Assembly: GCF_007489275.1 (NCBI RefSeq)
Contig: NZ_VLNR01000031.1
Span: forward strand, 1 to 64,000
Origin: Aquimarina algiphila
GTDB taxonomy: Bacteria > Bacteroidota > Bacteroidia > Flavobacteriales > Flavobacteriaceae
Reading direction: 5' to 3'
DNA: 64,000 nucleotides
The notes beneath the pieces were generated by a model. The model was not told where the DNA came from, did not search any database, and saw only the letters and a program-made list of their open reading frames with translations. The translations under genes were made by a program, and so were the position numbers. This document shows, piece by piece, positions 8,486 to 18,402 of the stretch; position 1 is the stretch's first letter, and each line of letters begins with the position of its first letter.

Positions 8486-8571
8486 ATTAATGGACGGCAA
8501 AATTAACAAAATATTCTTTTCCTACCATTAAATTAAGTAACAAAATAAAGGTTAGAGTGAAAATAAATTTT

Positions 8572-8579
8572 TAAATTTG
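8572..8579 (+). promoter_or_regulatory. Putative -7 box of prs
   Basis: TAAATTTG fits TAnnTTTG; the start codon is 54 bp downstream. No convincing -33 TTG. Confidence 0.5.
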
Positions 8580-8633
8580 CACCTTGTTTTTAGAAAATAA
8601 GTTTTAACTCTTTATAATACAATAATTTACCCT

Positions 8634-9575
8634 ATGTCAATCGCAGTTACAGAAGCAAAATTTTTTGCATGTAGTCAAAGTACAGAACTCGCAGAAAAAA
8701 TAGTAGCTGCCTATGGCGCTAAACTGGGTAAAATTATTACATCAACGTATAGTGATGGTGAGTTTCAACCTTCTTTTGAAGAATCTGTAAGAGGATCCAG
8801 AGTTTTTATTATTGGGTCGACTCACCCTAGTTCTGATCATCTTATGGAAATGTTATTGATGCTTGATGCAGCAAAAAGAGCTTCGGCAAGGCATATCACA
8901 GCGGTATTACCTTATTATGGGTGGGCTCGCCAGGATAGAAAGGATAAACCAAGAGTCCCTATTGCTGCTAAACTGATTGCCAAAATGTTAGAAACTGCTG
9001 GTGCAACAAGAATCATTACTATGGATTTACATGCAGATCAGATTCAAGGGTTTTTTGAGAAACCTGTAGATCATTTATTTGCATCAACTATATTTTTACC
9101 ATACGTTCAATCGCTAAATTTAAGTGATCTTACAATCGCTTCTCCAGATATGGGTGGTTCTAAAAGAGCTTACGCATATTCTAAAGCCTTATCAAGTGAT
9201 GTCGTTATTTGCTATAAGCAAAGAGCCAAAGCAAATGTAATTTCGCATATGGAACTTATTGGAGATGTGACAGGAAAAAATGTAGTTTTAGTTGATGATA
9301 TGGTAGATACTGCCGGAACATTAACCAAAGCAGCTGATCTAATGATAGAGAGAGGTGCCAAGAGTGTAAGAGCCATATGTACCCACCCTATCCTTTCTGG
9401 GAACGCATATGAGCGATTAGAAAATTCTAAACTAGAAGAATTGATCGTAACCGATTCTATTCCTCTAAAACAAAAAAGTGATAAAATCAGAGTTGTTAGC
9501 TGTGCAGATTTATTTGCAGATGTTATGAACAGAGTTCATAAAAACCAGTCAATTAGCTCTAACTTTATAATGTAA
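8634..9575 (+). CDS. prs: Ribose-phosphate pyrophosphokinase
   Basis: A 313-residue class I PRPP synthase: ribose 5-phosphate plus ATP gives PRPP for purine, pyrimidine, histidine and NAD synthesis. The metal/ATP site DLHADQIQGFF is at residues 131-141 and the PRPP-binding loop VVLVDDMVDTAGTL at 217-230. Length is normal for the family. The start ATG at 8634 follows a good -7 box. rplY lies only 25 bp downstream, an arrangement common in Bacteroidota, and the two share a terminator after rplY. Confidence 0.97.
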   Translation: MSIAVTEAKFFACSQSTELAEKIVAAYGAKLGKIITSTYSDGEFQPSFEESVRGSRVFIIGSTHPSSDHLMEMLLMLDAAKRASARHITAVLPYYGWARQDRKDKPRVPIAAKLIAKMLETAGATRIITMDLHADQIQGFFEKPVDHLFASTIFLPYVQSLNLSDLTIASPDMGGSKRAYAYSKALSSDVVICYKQRAKANVISHMELIGDVTGKNVVLVDDMVDTAGTLTKAADLMIERGAKSVRAICTHPILSGNAYERLENSKLEELIVTDSIPLKQKSDKIRVVSCADLFADVMNRVHKNQSISSNFIM

Positions 9576-9600
9576 AATAATAATTAATAAATTTTAAAAA

Positions 9601-10230
9601 ATGAAATCATTAACAATCAATGCATCTCAAAGAGAAAGCGTAGGCAAGAAAGCGACAAAAGCCTTACGTAATGCTGGACAGGTACCTTGTGTTATTTATG
9701 GTGGAGACACTATTGTACACTTTGCAGCGCCAGAAATTGCCTTTAAAAACTTAGTGTATACTCCAGACGTTCATACCGTGGTAATTGCGTTGGATAATGG
9801 TACAAAGATAAACGCCATCTTACAGGATATCCAATTTCACCCTGTAACTGACAAAATTTTACATATCGATTTTGTTGAAATTTTTGATGATAAGCCAATT
9901 ACAGTTGAGCTTCCTTTTAGAACAACAGGAAATGCAAGAGGAGTTCTTAATGGAGGTGTTTTACGCTATAACCTAAGACGTATTAAAGTAAAAGGTCTTG
10001 CTTCTAAATTACCAGACTTGATCGAAGGAGACATTACTAACCTAAAAATAGGAAACAAATTATTAGTTACCAGTTTAGCAAGTGATGATTTCACAATCTT
10101 ACACCCAGACAATACAGTAGTTTGTATGGTTAAAACTTCTCGTACTGCTGTCGCAGATGACGATGACGATGAAGAAGAAGGAACTGAAGCTGCTACAGAA
10201 GGAGCAGAAGCTCCAGCTGCTGAAGCTTAA
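9601..10230 (+). CDS. rplY: 50S ribosomal protein L25 (Ctc form)
   Basis: A 209-residue L25 of the long TL5/Ctc type, which binds 5S rRNA. The N-terminal RNA-binding domain (to about residue 95) is followed by the C-terminal Ctc domain ([19 protein letters not shown] onward). The last 35 residues are a low-complexity acidic/Ala tail ([13 protein letters not shown]), usual in Flavobacteriia. It is co-transcribed with prs. Confidence 0.96.
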   Translation: MKSLTINASQRESVGKKATKALRNAGQVPCVIYGGDTIVHFAAPEIAFKNLVYTPDVHTVVIALDNGTKINAILQDIQFHPVTDKILHIDFVEIFDDKPITVELPFRTTGNARGVLNGGVLRYNLRRIKVKGLASKLPDLIEGDITNLKIGNKLLVTSLASDDFTILHPDNTVVCMVKTSRTAVADDDDDEEEGTEAATEGAEAPAAEA

Positions 10231-10250
10231 TCTTACAATTCTAGAGATAC

Positions 10251-10287
10251 AAAAGCATTCTGATTATTATTCAGGATGCTTTTTTTA
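10251..10287 (+). terminator. Intrinsic terminator after rplY
   Basis: AAAAGCATTCTGA pairs with TCAGGATGCTTTT (one wobble), loop TTATTAT, followed by a further T run. It closes the prs-rplY operon. Confidence 0.88.
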
Positions 10288-10358
10288 TTTTTACATAGTT
10301 TTAATACTTCTATTTAAATTCGTATTAAAACTATACAAATTAAACAATTGTAAATCAT

Positions 10359-10988
10359 ATGCTTTCTGTATTTAGAAGATTATTTTCAAAACAAAAAGTA
10401 GAAGAAACACAAGATGATCTTATGAAAAAAATTCTTGTCGCCGGTCTTGGGAATATTGGTCCTAAATACCACAACACCCGGCACAATATAGGTTTTAAGA
10501 TTCTTGATGCTTTGGCTAAAGAAGAAGGTCTTACTTTTGAGACAAACAAGCTGGGTGATCTCACAACCTACAAATACAAAGGAAGAACCATCATATTACT
10601 CAAACCCAATACTTATATGAATCTCAGTGGAAAAGCAGTTCGATATTGGCTGGAGAAAGAAAAAGTGCCAATAGAAAATCTTTTAGTGGTTACTGATGAC
10701 ATCAATCTTTCTTTTGGAACCATTCGTGTTAAAACTAAAGGTAGTGCTGGAGGACATAATGGACTTAAAGATATCGAAGCACAATTACAAACTTCTAAAT
10801 ATTGCAGATTTAGATTTGGAGTTGGTGATGAATTTAGCAAAGGCAGGCAAGTAGATTATGTACTTGGAGAATGGAAAACCGAAGAAGAGTCTGCTATGCC
10901 AGAACGATTAGAAAAAGCAATTGCATTGATTAAATCTTTTGCTACCGCAGGAACATCAAACACAATGAATAGCTTTAACGGAAAATAA
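10359..10988 (+). CDS. pth: Peptidyl-tRNA hydrolase
   Basis: A 209-residue Pth that releases peptides from stalled peptidyl-tRNA. The catalytic His is H42 in NTRHNIGF, the substrate motif GLGNIGPKY precedes it, and VTDDINLSFG and GSAGGHNGL are the other conserved blocks. The ATG at 10359 adds a basic 21-residue leader before the classical start MKKILVAGLGN (10422). Similar leaders occur in flavobacterial Pth, so I keep the longer form, but the inner start cannot be excluded. Confidence 0.95.
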   Translation: MLSVFRRLFSKQKVEETQDDLMKKILVAGLGNIGPKYHNTRHNIGFKILDALAKEEGLTFETNKLGDLTTYKYKGRTIILLKPNTYMNLSGKAVRYWLEKEKVPIENLLVVTDDINLSFGTIRVKTKGSAGGHNGLKDIEAQLQTSKYCRFRFGVGDEFSKGRQVDYVLGEWKTEEESAMPERLEKAIALIKSFATAGTSNTMNSFNGK

Positions 10989-11132
10989 AGAAATGTATCC
11001 AAACTATTTTTTATTTTTACAATCGCTGTAAATTTCACTTCTTGAAATAAGCATAACAATCATATTGATGCCAAGCATATTAAATATTAGCGAATTTCAT
11101 CTGATAATTGAACATGAATTTAAAATGAACAG

Positions 11133-12065
11133 ATGAAACGTTATACAGACGCAAAAACATACGACAACCAAACACCTTCTGTAGTTACCATAGGTACTTT
11201 TGATGGCGTGCATATCGGTCATAAAAAGATAATAGATCGTCTTATAGAAAGTGCCCAGAAAAATGGATTAGATTCTGTTATTCTCACGTTCTTTCCACAT
11301 CCAAGAATGGTCTTACAACAAGATTCTAACATAAAGCTTATCAATACAATCGATGAGCGTATACAAATATTAGAAAAGACTGGACTAACCAGCCTTGTTA
11401 TTCACCCTTTTACACAAGAATTCTCCCGCCTTACAGCTGGTGAATACGTGCAACAAATGTTAGTAGATCGGCTTAATGTACGTCATGTTATTATAGGATA
11501 TGATCATAGGTTTGGACGTAATCGAAATTCTAATATCACAGATCTCGCTTCTTACGGAATACAAAATGATTTTACTGTAGAAGAAATTTCTAAACAAGAT
11601 ATTGATGATGTTGCGGTAAGTTCTACCAAGATTAGAGAAGCTCTTTTACAAGGTGATATAACGAGAGCAAATACTTTTCTCGGATACGAATATATGTTAA
11701 CCGGCATAGTAGTTAAGGGGAAAGAACTTGGAAGGAAACTCAATTACCCTACAGCCAACTTATACATAGAAGAAAAATATAAACTTATCCCAAAAAACGG
11801 AGTCTATATTGTCAAATCAGAAATTGATGGCACAATCCGTTTTGGAATGATGAATATAGGAACTAACCCCACGGTGAATGGCACGCAACAATCTATAGAA
11901 ACTCATTTCTTTGATGCTTCTTTTAACTTATATGACAAAAAGATTCAAATACAGATGCTAAAACGTATTCGTGATGAAAAGAAGTTTGATTCTATTGAGC
12001 AATTGCAAGAGGCTATGCAACAAGATGAAGATTTTTCTAGGGATTATATAAACTCTTTGGTATGA
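11133..12065 (+). CDS. ribF: Bifunctional riboflavin kinase / FAD synthetase
   Basis: A 310-residue RibF. The N-terminal FAD synthetase (nucleotidyltransferase) domain has GTFDGVHIGH at 21-30 and a later SSTKIR motif; the C-terminal riboflavin kinase domain has GRKLNYPTANLY (about 198-209) and GMMNIGTNPT. It converts riboflavin to FMN and FAD. The stop overlaps the start of the HTTM gene by ATGA, which suggests coupled translation and fits a possible flavin or quinone link, though this is only context. Confidence 0.96.
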   Translation: MKRYTDAKTYDNQTPSVVTIGTFDGVHIGHKKIIDRLIESAQKNGLDSVILTFFPHPRMVLQQDSNIKLINTIDERIQILEKTGLTSLVIHPFTQEFSRLTAGEYVQQMLVDRLNVRHVIIGYDHRFGRNRNSNITDLASYGIQNDFTVEEISKQDIDDVAVSSTKIREALLQGDITRANTFLGYEYMLTGIVVKGKELGRKLNYPTANLYIEEKYKLIPKNGVYIVKSEIDGTIRFGMMNIGTNPTVNGTQQSIETHFFDASFNLYDKKIQIQMLKRIRDEKKFDSIEQLQEAMQQDEDFSRDYINSLV

Positions 12066-13384
12066 TTAATCGCTGGTTATTTACCCATATTGATAATAGT
12101 GCTCTTATTATATTTAGAGTTTTTTTTGGGTTTCTTATCGCGGCAGAAGCTATCGGAGCTATTTTTACAGGATGGATTAAAAGGACCATGATCGATCCAG
12201 AATTTACATTTAATTTTATTGGTCTTGACTTTTTACAGCCACTCCCTGGTAATGGCATGTATTTTTACTTTGCAGTTATGGGGATTTTTGGACTGCTAGT
12301 GATGATTGGATTTAGATATCGTTGGAGTATGATCGCCTATACGATAATGTGGGCTGGAGTATATTTTATGCAAAAATCTTCTTACAACAACCATTATTAT
12401 CTATTATTACTGCTTTGCATTATAATGTCTATTCTACCTGCAGGAAACTATTTTTCTGTTGATGTAAAACAAAATCCATTATTGAAAAAAATTTCAATGC
12501 CTCGATGGTGTCTGTTAGTGATCATTATACAATTATGGATCGTTTACACCTATGCTTCTGTAGCAAAATTCTATCCAGATTGGCTTGACTATACAGTTGC
12601 AAAAAACTTAATGGCTGGTCGCGCGCATTACCCTATTGTTGGAGATATCCTTCAAGGGCACTGGGCACATATAAGTGTTACCTATTTCGGAATTTTATTT
12701 GATTTGCTGATTATTCCTCTTTTACTATGGAAAAGAACACGATTCATAGCATTTTGTATTAGTATCTTTTTTCATTTATTTAATTCTATAGTATTTCAAA
12801 TAGGGATATTTCCATATCTATCTCTGGCTTTCAGTGTATTTTTCTTTTCTAAAGAAAAGATACATCGCATTTTTATGAAAAAGAAAGAATTCTACACTGC
12901 TAGTGAAATGGTTATTCCTTCTTATAAAAAATTTGTGGTACCAATCATGACCGTTTGGTTTTTAATACAAATAACTCTTCCTGTTCGTCACTGGTTTATC
13001 CCGGGAGACGTGCTTTGGACAGAAGAAGGACATAGAATGAGCTGGCGTATGATGCTTAGAGGCAGGTCGGGAATCACAAATTTTTATATTTTAGATAAAA
13101 ATGATCCTGAAGCTAAACGAAAATATATTAACAAGACTAATTACCTTTCTAGAAAACAATTACGATTAGTCTCTACTAAACCAGATGCAATGTGGCAATT
13201 TGCGCAGCATCTTAAAGAAAAGTATGCCACTGAAGGAAAAGATATCGCTGTTTATGTAAATAGCAAAATATCTATTAATGGAAAAGAACAAAAAGTATTT
13301 ATCGATCCCGAAGTTGATCTTGCTAATGTCCCCTGGAATTATTTTAGCACCAATCCATGGATCATTAAATATAACAGAGAATAG
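12062..13384 (+). CDS. HTTM domain integral membrane protein
   Basis: A 440-residue protein with many membrane segments in residues 12-330 (for example YTIMWAGVYFM, HYYLLLLLCIIMSILPAGNY, HFLFNSIVF-type helices) and a soluble C-terminal third. It fits the HTTM family, which is related to the membrane core of vitamin K-dependent gamma-carboxylase; bacterial members have no settled substrate. It overlaps ribF by 4 bp. The Trp-rich segment RHWFIPGDVLWTEEGHRMSW (about 305-324) is a typical family block. Confidence 0.85.
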   Translation: MINRWLFTHIDNSALIIFRVFFGFLIAAEAIGAIFTGWIKRTMIDPEFTFNFIGLDFLQPLPGNGMYFYFAVMGIFGLLVMIGFRYRWSMIAYTIMWAGVYFMQKSSYNNHYYLLLLLCIIMSILPAGNYFSVDVKQNPLLKKISMPRWCLLVIIIQLWIVYTYASVAKFYPDWLDYTVAKNLMAGRAHYPIVGDILQGHWAHISVTYFGILFDLLIIPLLLWKRTRFIAFCISIFFHLFNSIVFQIGIFPYLSLAFSVFFFSKEKIHRIFMKKKEFYTASEMVIPSYKKFVVPIMTVWFLIQITLPVRHWFIPGDVLWTEEGHRMSWRMMLRGRSGITNFYILDKNDPEAKRKYINKTNYLSRKQLRLVSTKPDAMWQFAQHLKEKYATEGKDIAVYVNSKISINGKEQKVFIDPEVDLANVPWNYFSTNPWIIKYNRE

Positions 13385-13423
13385 GAAAAAAATGATTGTT
13401 CTCAAGTAAATATAATAACAAGA

Positions 13424-15316
13424 ATGCATTTCTATATTTTAAGAACTATTTTTATCATCGTTTTAGGATTGCCCTTCTTGGTATCTAGTCAACAAGAAGA
13501 AAGGTTTACTTCTTTTGGAGTTACTCCTAACCCGGTTAACAAACGTTTATATCGTAATTTACACACGACCAGCGACCCTATCTCGCGAATAAAAATTATT
13601 GATACTATTGCAAATATTCATATACGATATGGAAATACGGATTCTATTATCTATTATGGTAACTTCTTAAAAAGTGAAGTTGTAAAATATCAGAAGAACA
13701 TCCCGAATAGCGATGAATATATTTCCAAATCATATCACATATTAGGAAAAGGAAAATTAAGTAAAGGGCTCTACGATGATGCGATGAAGTATCATCTTGA
13801 TGGGTTATCTATCTCCCCGGCTTCCACAATGAGTACTTTGTTTTACACCCATCAGCTTGACCTTGCTATTATATACCTTCATAAAGAAGAATATGACACG
13901 GCACTACCTATATTACACAATTGTATAGAAAAAACCACAGATAAAAAACTAAATCTATTAGCTAAAAAAGCGCTAGCCGACTTACATCTTTTCAAAAAGG
14001 AAATTGGAATAGCACAATCTCTCTATCATGAAGTTTTGGATCAATTAGATCCAGGTAAAGATTTAAAAACCCAGTTGAAGATTCGCCTTAATCTAGGAAG
14101 AATCAATAGTATTACAAAAGAATATGATCATGCAATGGATCAATTTAGCTTTGTTAAAGAAAAAGCTATCCAAAATCACTTTTATGACCTATACATTGAT
14201 GCTGTATTTCAAATGGGAATTATATACTATACTCTCGAACAATATGATGCTGCTGAGATGATTTTAAATTCTGCATATGTAAATACTGTGCAATGGAATA
14301 GACTAGAGTTACAACGAGATGTTATCAATATGCTAACTAGTCTGTATAGAGGACAAGAAGATTACAAAAATGCTTATGGGTTAATGACTCAATATGTCAA
14401 CGTTTCTGATCAAATCTTAAAAAATCAAAACAAAGAGATTGTTAAGGAGTTAGAAATTAAATACCAAACCCTTCAAAAAGAAAAAGAAATCTTTACCCTC
14501 AAGGAAGAGCAACTACTTAAAGAAAATGAAATCAGCCGGCAAAGAACCATTAAAAATGCCTTTCTAATCGGCTTTGTTATCACTCTTATTCCTATCATTG
14601 CTTTGTTGATCCTATATTTTCAAAAACTAAAAACACAGGTCAAACTTAATAAGTCACAAGAGGAAGTAAACCAACAGAAAGTACACGGATTGATGAAGGA
14701 ACAGGAACTTAACCTTATTAAGGCTTCTATGCAAGGACAAGATCGGGAACGAAAACGTGTTGCCAGAGAGCTACATGACAGTATTGGTGGAAACTTGGCT
14801 AGTATAAAACTACAGCTTTCTAATAATGATAATGGTAATCAAAACACTAAGATCATCAACCAAATTGATGAAACCTATCATCAAGTAAGAGATATTTCTC
14901 ATGATCTCGCTTCTAAAAAGTTTCTTGAAAATGGAATTTCTAAGCTTGTAAAAGAATACATATCTAATATACAGGATGGTAGTAATCAGAACATTTCTTT
15001 TAATCCTCATCCCGAAGAACAAATCGACAAAATCGGTGTTCCTTTAAAAGAAGAATTATTTAAAATCATTCAGGAGTTATTAACCAACTGTCTAAAACAT
15101 GCACAGGCAGATCGAATTGATATCTATCTGAATCAATATGAAAAAACACTGCAACTTCTTTTTGAGGATAACGGTATTGGGTTTAATACCAAAAAAAATG
15201 CAGATGGTATTGGATTTAAAAACATAAAGAAACGTCTGGATAAATTATCAGGCACCTTATTTATTGATTCTACTCCAAACAGAGGTACAGTAATCGATAT
15301 TGAAATTCCTATGTAA
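13424..15316 (+). CDS. TPR sensor histidine kinase, HisKA_3 type
   Basis: A 630-residue membrane kinase. A signal peptide (1-22) precedes a periplasmic TPR domain (about 100-330), a coiled coil (336-375), one membrane helix (378-399), and a cytoplasmic HisKA_3 domain with the phospho-acceptor H451 in RVARELHDSIGG. The HATPase_c domain has the N box LLTNCLKHA and G boxes DNGIGF and GIGFKNIKKRL. This is the NarL-partner class of kinase, but no response regulator adjoins it, so it is an orphan. Its sensor layout matches the TPR-TM-LuxR regulators at 40-41.7 and 49-51 kb. Confidence 0.93.
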   Translation: MHFYILRTIFIIVLGLPFLVSSQQEERFTSFGVTPNPVNKRLYRNLHTTSDPISRIKIIDTIANIHIRYGNTDSIIYYGNFLKSEVVKYQKNIPNSDEYISKSYHILGKGKLSKGLYDDAMKYHLDGLSISPASTMSTLFYTHQLDLAIIYLHKEEYDTALPILHNCIEKTTDKKLNLLAKKALADLHLFKKEIGIAQSLYHEVLDQLDPGKDLKTQLKIRLNLGRINSITKEYDHAMDQFSFVKEKAIQNHFYDLYIDAVFQMGIIYYTLEQYDAAEMILNSAYVNTVQWNRLELQRDVINMLTSLYRGQEDYKNAYGLMTQYVNVSDQILKNQNKEIVKELEIKYQTLQKEKEIFTLKEEQLLKENEISRQRTIKNAFLIGFVITLIPIIALLILYFQKLKTQVKLNKSQEEVNQQKVHGLMKEQELNLIKASMQGQDRERKRVARELHDSIGGNLASIKLQLSNNDNGNQNTKIINQIDETYHQVRDISHDLASKKFLENGISKLVKEYISNIQDGSNQNISFNPHPEEQIDKIGVPLKEELFKIIQELLTNCLKHAQADRIDIYLNQYEKTLQLLFEDNGIGFNTKKNADGIGFKNIKKRLDKLSGTLFIDSTPNRGTVIDIEIPM

Positions 15317-15361
15317 TATCTTGCAGAGAGTACTTTACCTGCTCAAACTGATATTTTTTAT

Positions 15362-16069
15362 TTAAAAATTCTCTGTAGAAATCATAACTCCATTTTCATC
15401 AAAATATTCCCATGTCCCTGATTTCTGATCTAGTTCATATCTCCCTTTTTCTTTAATATTACCATTAAAATGATACTTCTCATAATTACCATGCCATAAC
15501 CCTGATTGGTATTGGTACATTTCTTTAACCACACCTTCTTCATTGTATTCTTTCCATTCTCCATCTCTTTCGCCGTTCTGATAGTATCCTATAATCGATA
15601 ATTTTCCGTTTGCATGGTATTCCTTATAGGTTCCATGTAAGTTTCCATTCTTAATTGGAGTACTCATTTTAGGAGTTCCATCTGCAAAAAAGTAAAGCAA
15701 CTCTCCTATTGCATTCCCGTTTGTAAATGTTGCTCTAGAATGCACTGCTCCATCAAAGTGATAGGTTTCCCAAATACCTTCTTGTTGATCATTCTTATAG
15801 TTTCCTTTTTTAGACAATGTATTTGTTCTTAAATCGTATGCTCTGGCTTCCCCCTCCTTAACTCCATTTTTATAAGGTATAGAATCTACCTCGGCAGTAT
15901 CTTCGTCATAATATGCCCAAACTCCTATTTTCTTAGATTGCTTAATCTTACCAATACCTTTGACATTACCATTCTTATGATATTCTATTTTTTGTTCCTC
16001 ACTAGAGTCTGCACAACTTAAACACAAAATCATTGCACTAAGAACAATGTATTTCTTATAATTTTTCAT
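15362..16069 (-). CDS. YwqK/MORN-variant repeat lipoprotein
   Basis: A 235-residue lipoprotein. The lipobox LSCA puts the modified Cys near residue 19, which should place it in the outer or inner membrane. The rest is a run of 20-25-residue MORN-like repeats of the type NGKLSIIGYYQNGERDGEWKEYN. Such proteins are often named toxin-antitoxin YwqK family antitoxin, but there is no adjacent toxin and the lipoprotein signal argues against a cytoplasmic antitoxin. It converges with the kinase gene, 45 bp apart. Confidence 0.85.
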   Translation of the reverse strand: MKNYKKYIVLSAMILCLSCADSSEEQKIEYHKNGNVKGIGKIKQSKKIGVWAYYDEDTAEVDSIPYKNGVKEGEARAYDLRTNTLSKKGNYKNDQQEGIWETYHFDGAVHSRATFTNGNAIGELLYFFADGTPKMSTPIKNGNLHGTYKEYHANGKLSIIGYYQNGERDGEWKEYNEEGVVKEMYQYQSGLWHGNYEKYHFNGNIKEKGRYELDQKSGTWEYFDENGVMISTENF

Positions 16070-16134
16070 AAGTCAAATTAATTATTCCTTTTCATCTCTA
16101 CATCATTTTATAAAAATTGTATCAGGAAATACTT

Positions 16135-16142
16135 CAAATTTA
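16135..16142 (-). promoter_or_regulatory. Putative -7 box of YwqK-like gene
   Basis: On the minus strand this is TAAATTTG, a match to TAnnTTTG, 66 bp upstream of the start at 16069. Confidence 0.4.
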
Positions 16143-16323
16143 AAACTTCTACTATTGTCACCAAAGTATATCTATTATACAATTCGAATTAAGAAAAAGT
16201 AGAATATTATTTAGCATTTTAAGTGCTTTAAATTTATCATTGTATTGAAATAATATCGATTGTAGTTGAAGTTTTAAAAAATACAGTTCTTAAAGCAATC
16301 ATATTAACATTAAAACCTAACCA

Positions 16324-17472
16324 ATGAACATGTTCGATTCTACCAACGTAACGGATAAGTTTTTAGATGAAAAAAGAAAAAAAACCGACCCTTTAGCAGA
16401 TCAAATCATGCATGAAATTATCACATCTGGTAATCATGCTCAATTTATCAAAACACTTAAAGCACTGGTCAGAAATAATAGTTATTCAGAACACCAATTT
16501 GACCTATTCCCAATTGAAATACAACAGAAGTTAAACGAATATTTTAAAACGACATCAACACTACCAGAGTGGCTTGATTGGAAACTTATCCAATTAGGGC
16601 AGGATGTATTTAACAGATATGTTTTATTGATAATGATGATGTTACAATATAAATCTCTTCCTCTTTGCTATTCTTGTAAAAACGGAGCAAAAATATTACA
16701 TCTTACCGGTAGGTTAACCGAACGATATGGAAGTTCAAAAATATTTAAAAGACTTGCAGAAACAGGGCAAATGGTTGCAAATACAATGTCTCCTGGTAGT
16801 TTTTTACCAAATGGCAAAGGAATTGTTACTATACAAAAGGTACGACTCATACATGCTATGGTAAGGTATTTTCTACAATCTACTAAGTACAATACTTATG
16901 AATGGGATACCGATGAATTAGGTGCCCCCATTAATCAGGAGGATTTAACAGGTACGTTAATGGCTTTTGCTCCAATGATTATCGATGGGTTAGAACAACT
17001 TAATATTAAACTAACAAAGCAGGAGAAGGAAGGTTATATACATTGTTGGAAAGTAATAGGCTATCTAAATGGGATAGATCATGATTTACTTCCAAACACA
17101 TATAACGAAGCCTGGGAGTTATCCATCAAAATACTCAAACATCAAGCTGCCCCATCGGCTGAAGGCATCGAATTGACTAAATCCTGTATTGATCTTCATA
17201 AAAATTTAACACGAGGGTTCCTATCCAAAAATATTCCCGAATTTATGGTGAGATATTTTCTAAAAGAAACGTCAGAAGCTACTGGACTAGATATTGGTGA
17301 AACTATAGGAATAAAAAACAGCCATAACAATCATGAAAAAAAAATAGTATTACTTTCTAAGTTTGCATCAATATCTACAGTGAACAAATGCTTTTTAATA
17401 GCGTATCATAAATTTCAGAATATATCTTTCAAAAAAAACTTATCCGTGCCCAATTCTATTAACAGTGGTTAA
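16324..17472 (+). CDS. MpaB-like oxygenase, DUF2236
   Basis: A 382-residue protein of the DUF2236/MpaB superfamily, which includes b-type haem latex-clearing proteins and fungal MpaB. Typical blocks are ERYGSSKIFKRLAETGQM (about 132-149) and KVRLIHAMVRYFL (173-185), the latter carrying the His and Arg expected near haem. No signal peptide. The substrate is unknown. Start ATG at 16324; the C-terminal 50 residues are Lys/Asn-rich and poorly conserved in appearance. The following membrane protein gene starts 119 bp later and could be functionally linked. Confidence 0.82.
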   Translation: MNMFDSTNVTDKFLDEKRKKTDPLADQIMHEIITSGNHAQFIKTLKALVRNNSYSEHQFDLFPIEIQQKLNEYFKTTSTLPEWLDWKLIQLGQDVFNRYVLLIMMMLQYKSLPLCYSCKNGAKILHLTGRLTERYGSSKIFKRLAETGQMVANTMSPGSFLPNGKGIVTIQKVRLIHAMVRYFLQSTKYNTYEWDTDELGAPINQEDLTGTLMAFAPMIIDGLEQLNIKLTKQEKEGYIHCWKVIGYLNGIDHDLLPNTYNEAWELSIKILKHQAAPSAEGIELTKSCIDLHKNLTRGFLSKNIPEFMVRYFLKETSEATGLDIGETIGIKNSHNNHEKKIVLLSKFASISTVNKCFLIAYHKFQNISFKKNLSVPNSINSG

Positions 17473-17590
17473 ACTCATCATTAAAAAAAGCTGGTATTTT
17501 TCATAAACCCTTTTAAAACTTTATTTATCTAATCCTGTCTAACTATTACATCCCAATAGTATTTACAGTATTACAATCAAACAGTTAAAA

Positions 17591-18292
17591 ATGATCACGA
17601 TTCAAACACTTTTAGAAAAAAAAACATTCAATGCAACAGAATTCAATAAGAAAACGACTCTTTTTATTGATATTACTCAAATTATTTTAATCCTTTGGAC
17701 GATCGGAAGTTCAATTACGCAAGCTGGATCAATTTCTGCTGGAATTATTACTTATATTTTATATCCAATCTATCTTGTATATGCAATCACCTCCAAAAAC
17801 AATCTAATATTAAAACTCATTGTATTTGGAACTTCTTGTGGTATTCTTGAGCTGTTTGCCGACCATTACGCCGCCATAACACTGGATTCATTAGTATATC
17901 CAATGGATGAGCCTATGTTATGGACTTCTCCCCTATATATGCCTTTTGCATGGTCAAATGTACTCGTTCAGATGGGGTATCTAAGCTTAAGACTAATCCA
18001 ATGGAAAGGTATAGCAATTGCATCAGGTATTATTGCTATTTCTGGCGGAGTATATATCTTCTTTTATGAGAATATGGCCAAAAGTGCCGGTTGGTGGTAT
18101 TATCAAAATGCCTCTATGCTATTTAACACACCTCATTATATCAGTATTGCAGAAGTACTTCTATTCATTACCTTACCCATTTCTATATATGTTGTTTATA
18201 AAAAAAACATAGCTTGGTCCTTAGTATTGGGGTCTATATCTGGTTTATGGATTTTGGCAGCTGCTATCTTTGCTTACACTATAGCCCCATAA
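17591..18292 (+). CDS. Six- to seven-helix membrane protein, unknown
   Basis: A 233-residue protein with about six hydrophobic helices (near 28-50, 53-70, 72-90, 137-155, 180-200, 208-230) and conserved-looking features such as GILELFADHYA, SPLYMPFAW and AGWWYY. The helix pattern with acidic and His residues in membranes recalls carotenoid-type membrane hydratases and Brp-like proteins, but I cannot assign a family. No signal for secretion. The ATG at 17591 is the first in frame. Confidence 0.7.
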   Translation: MITIQTLLEKKTFNATEFNKKTTLFIDITQIILILWTIGSSITQAGSISAGIITYILYPIYLVYAITSKNNLILKLIVFGTSCGILELFADHYAAITLDSLVYPMDEPMLWTSPLYMPFAWSNVLVQMGYLSLRLIQWKGIAIASGIIAISGGVYIFFYENMAKSAGWWYYQNASMLFNTPHYISIAEVLLFITLPISIYVVYKKNIAWSLVLGSISGLWILAAAIFAYTIAP

Positions 18293-18402
18293 GGTCATTT
18301 ATAATTAAGTCTCAAAAGCAGTAGAAAAAATTATTATGACCCATAAATTGAATTTCTTATAACAATCCAAAAAAATTAAGTTCCAAAACCCGAGCTTTTA
18401 TT

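Noticed and set aside
15362..16069. YwqK-like protein as the antitoxin of a toxin-antitoxin pair
   Set aside because: It is a lipoprotein with MORN-like repeats and no toxin gene adjoins it.
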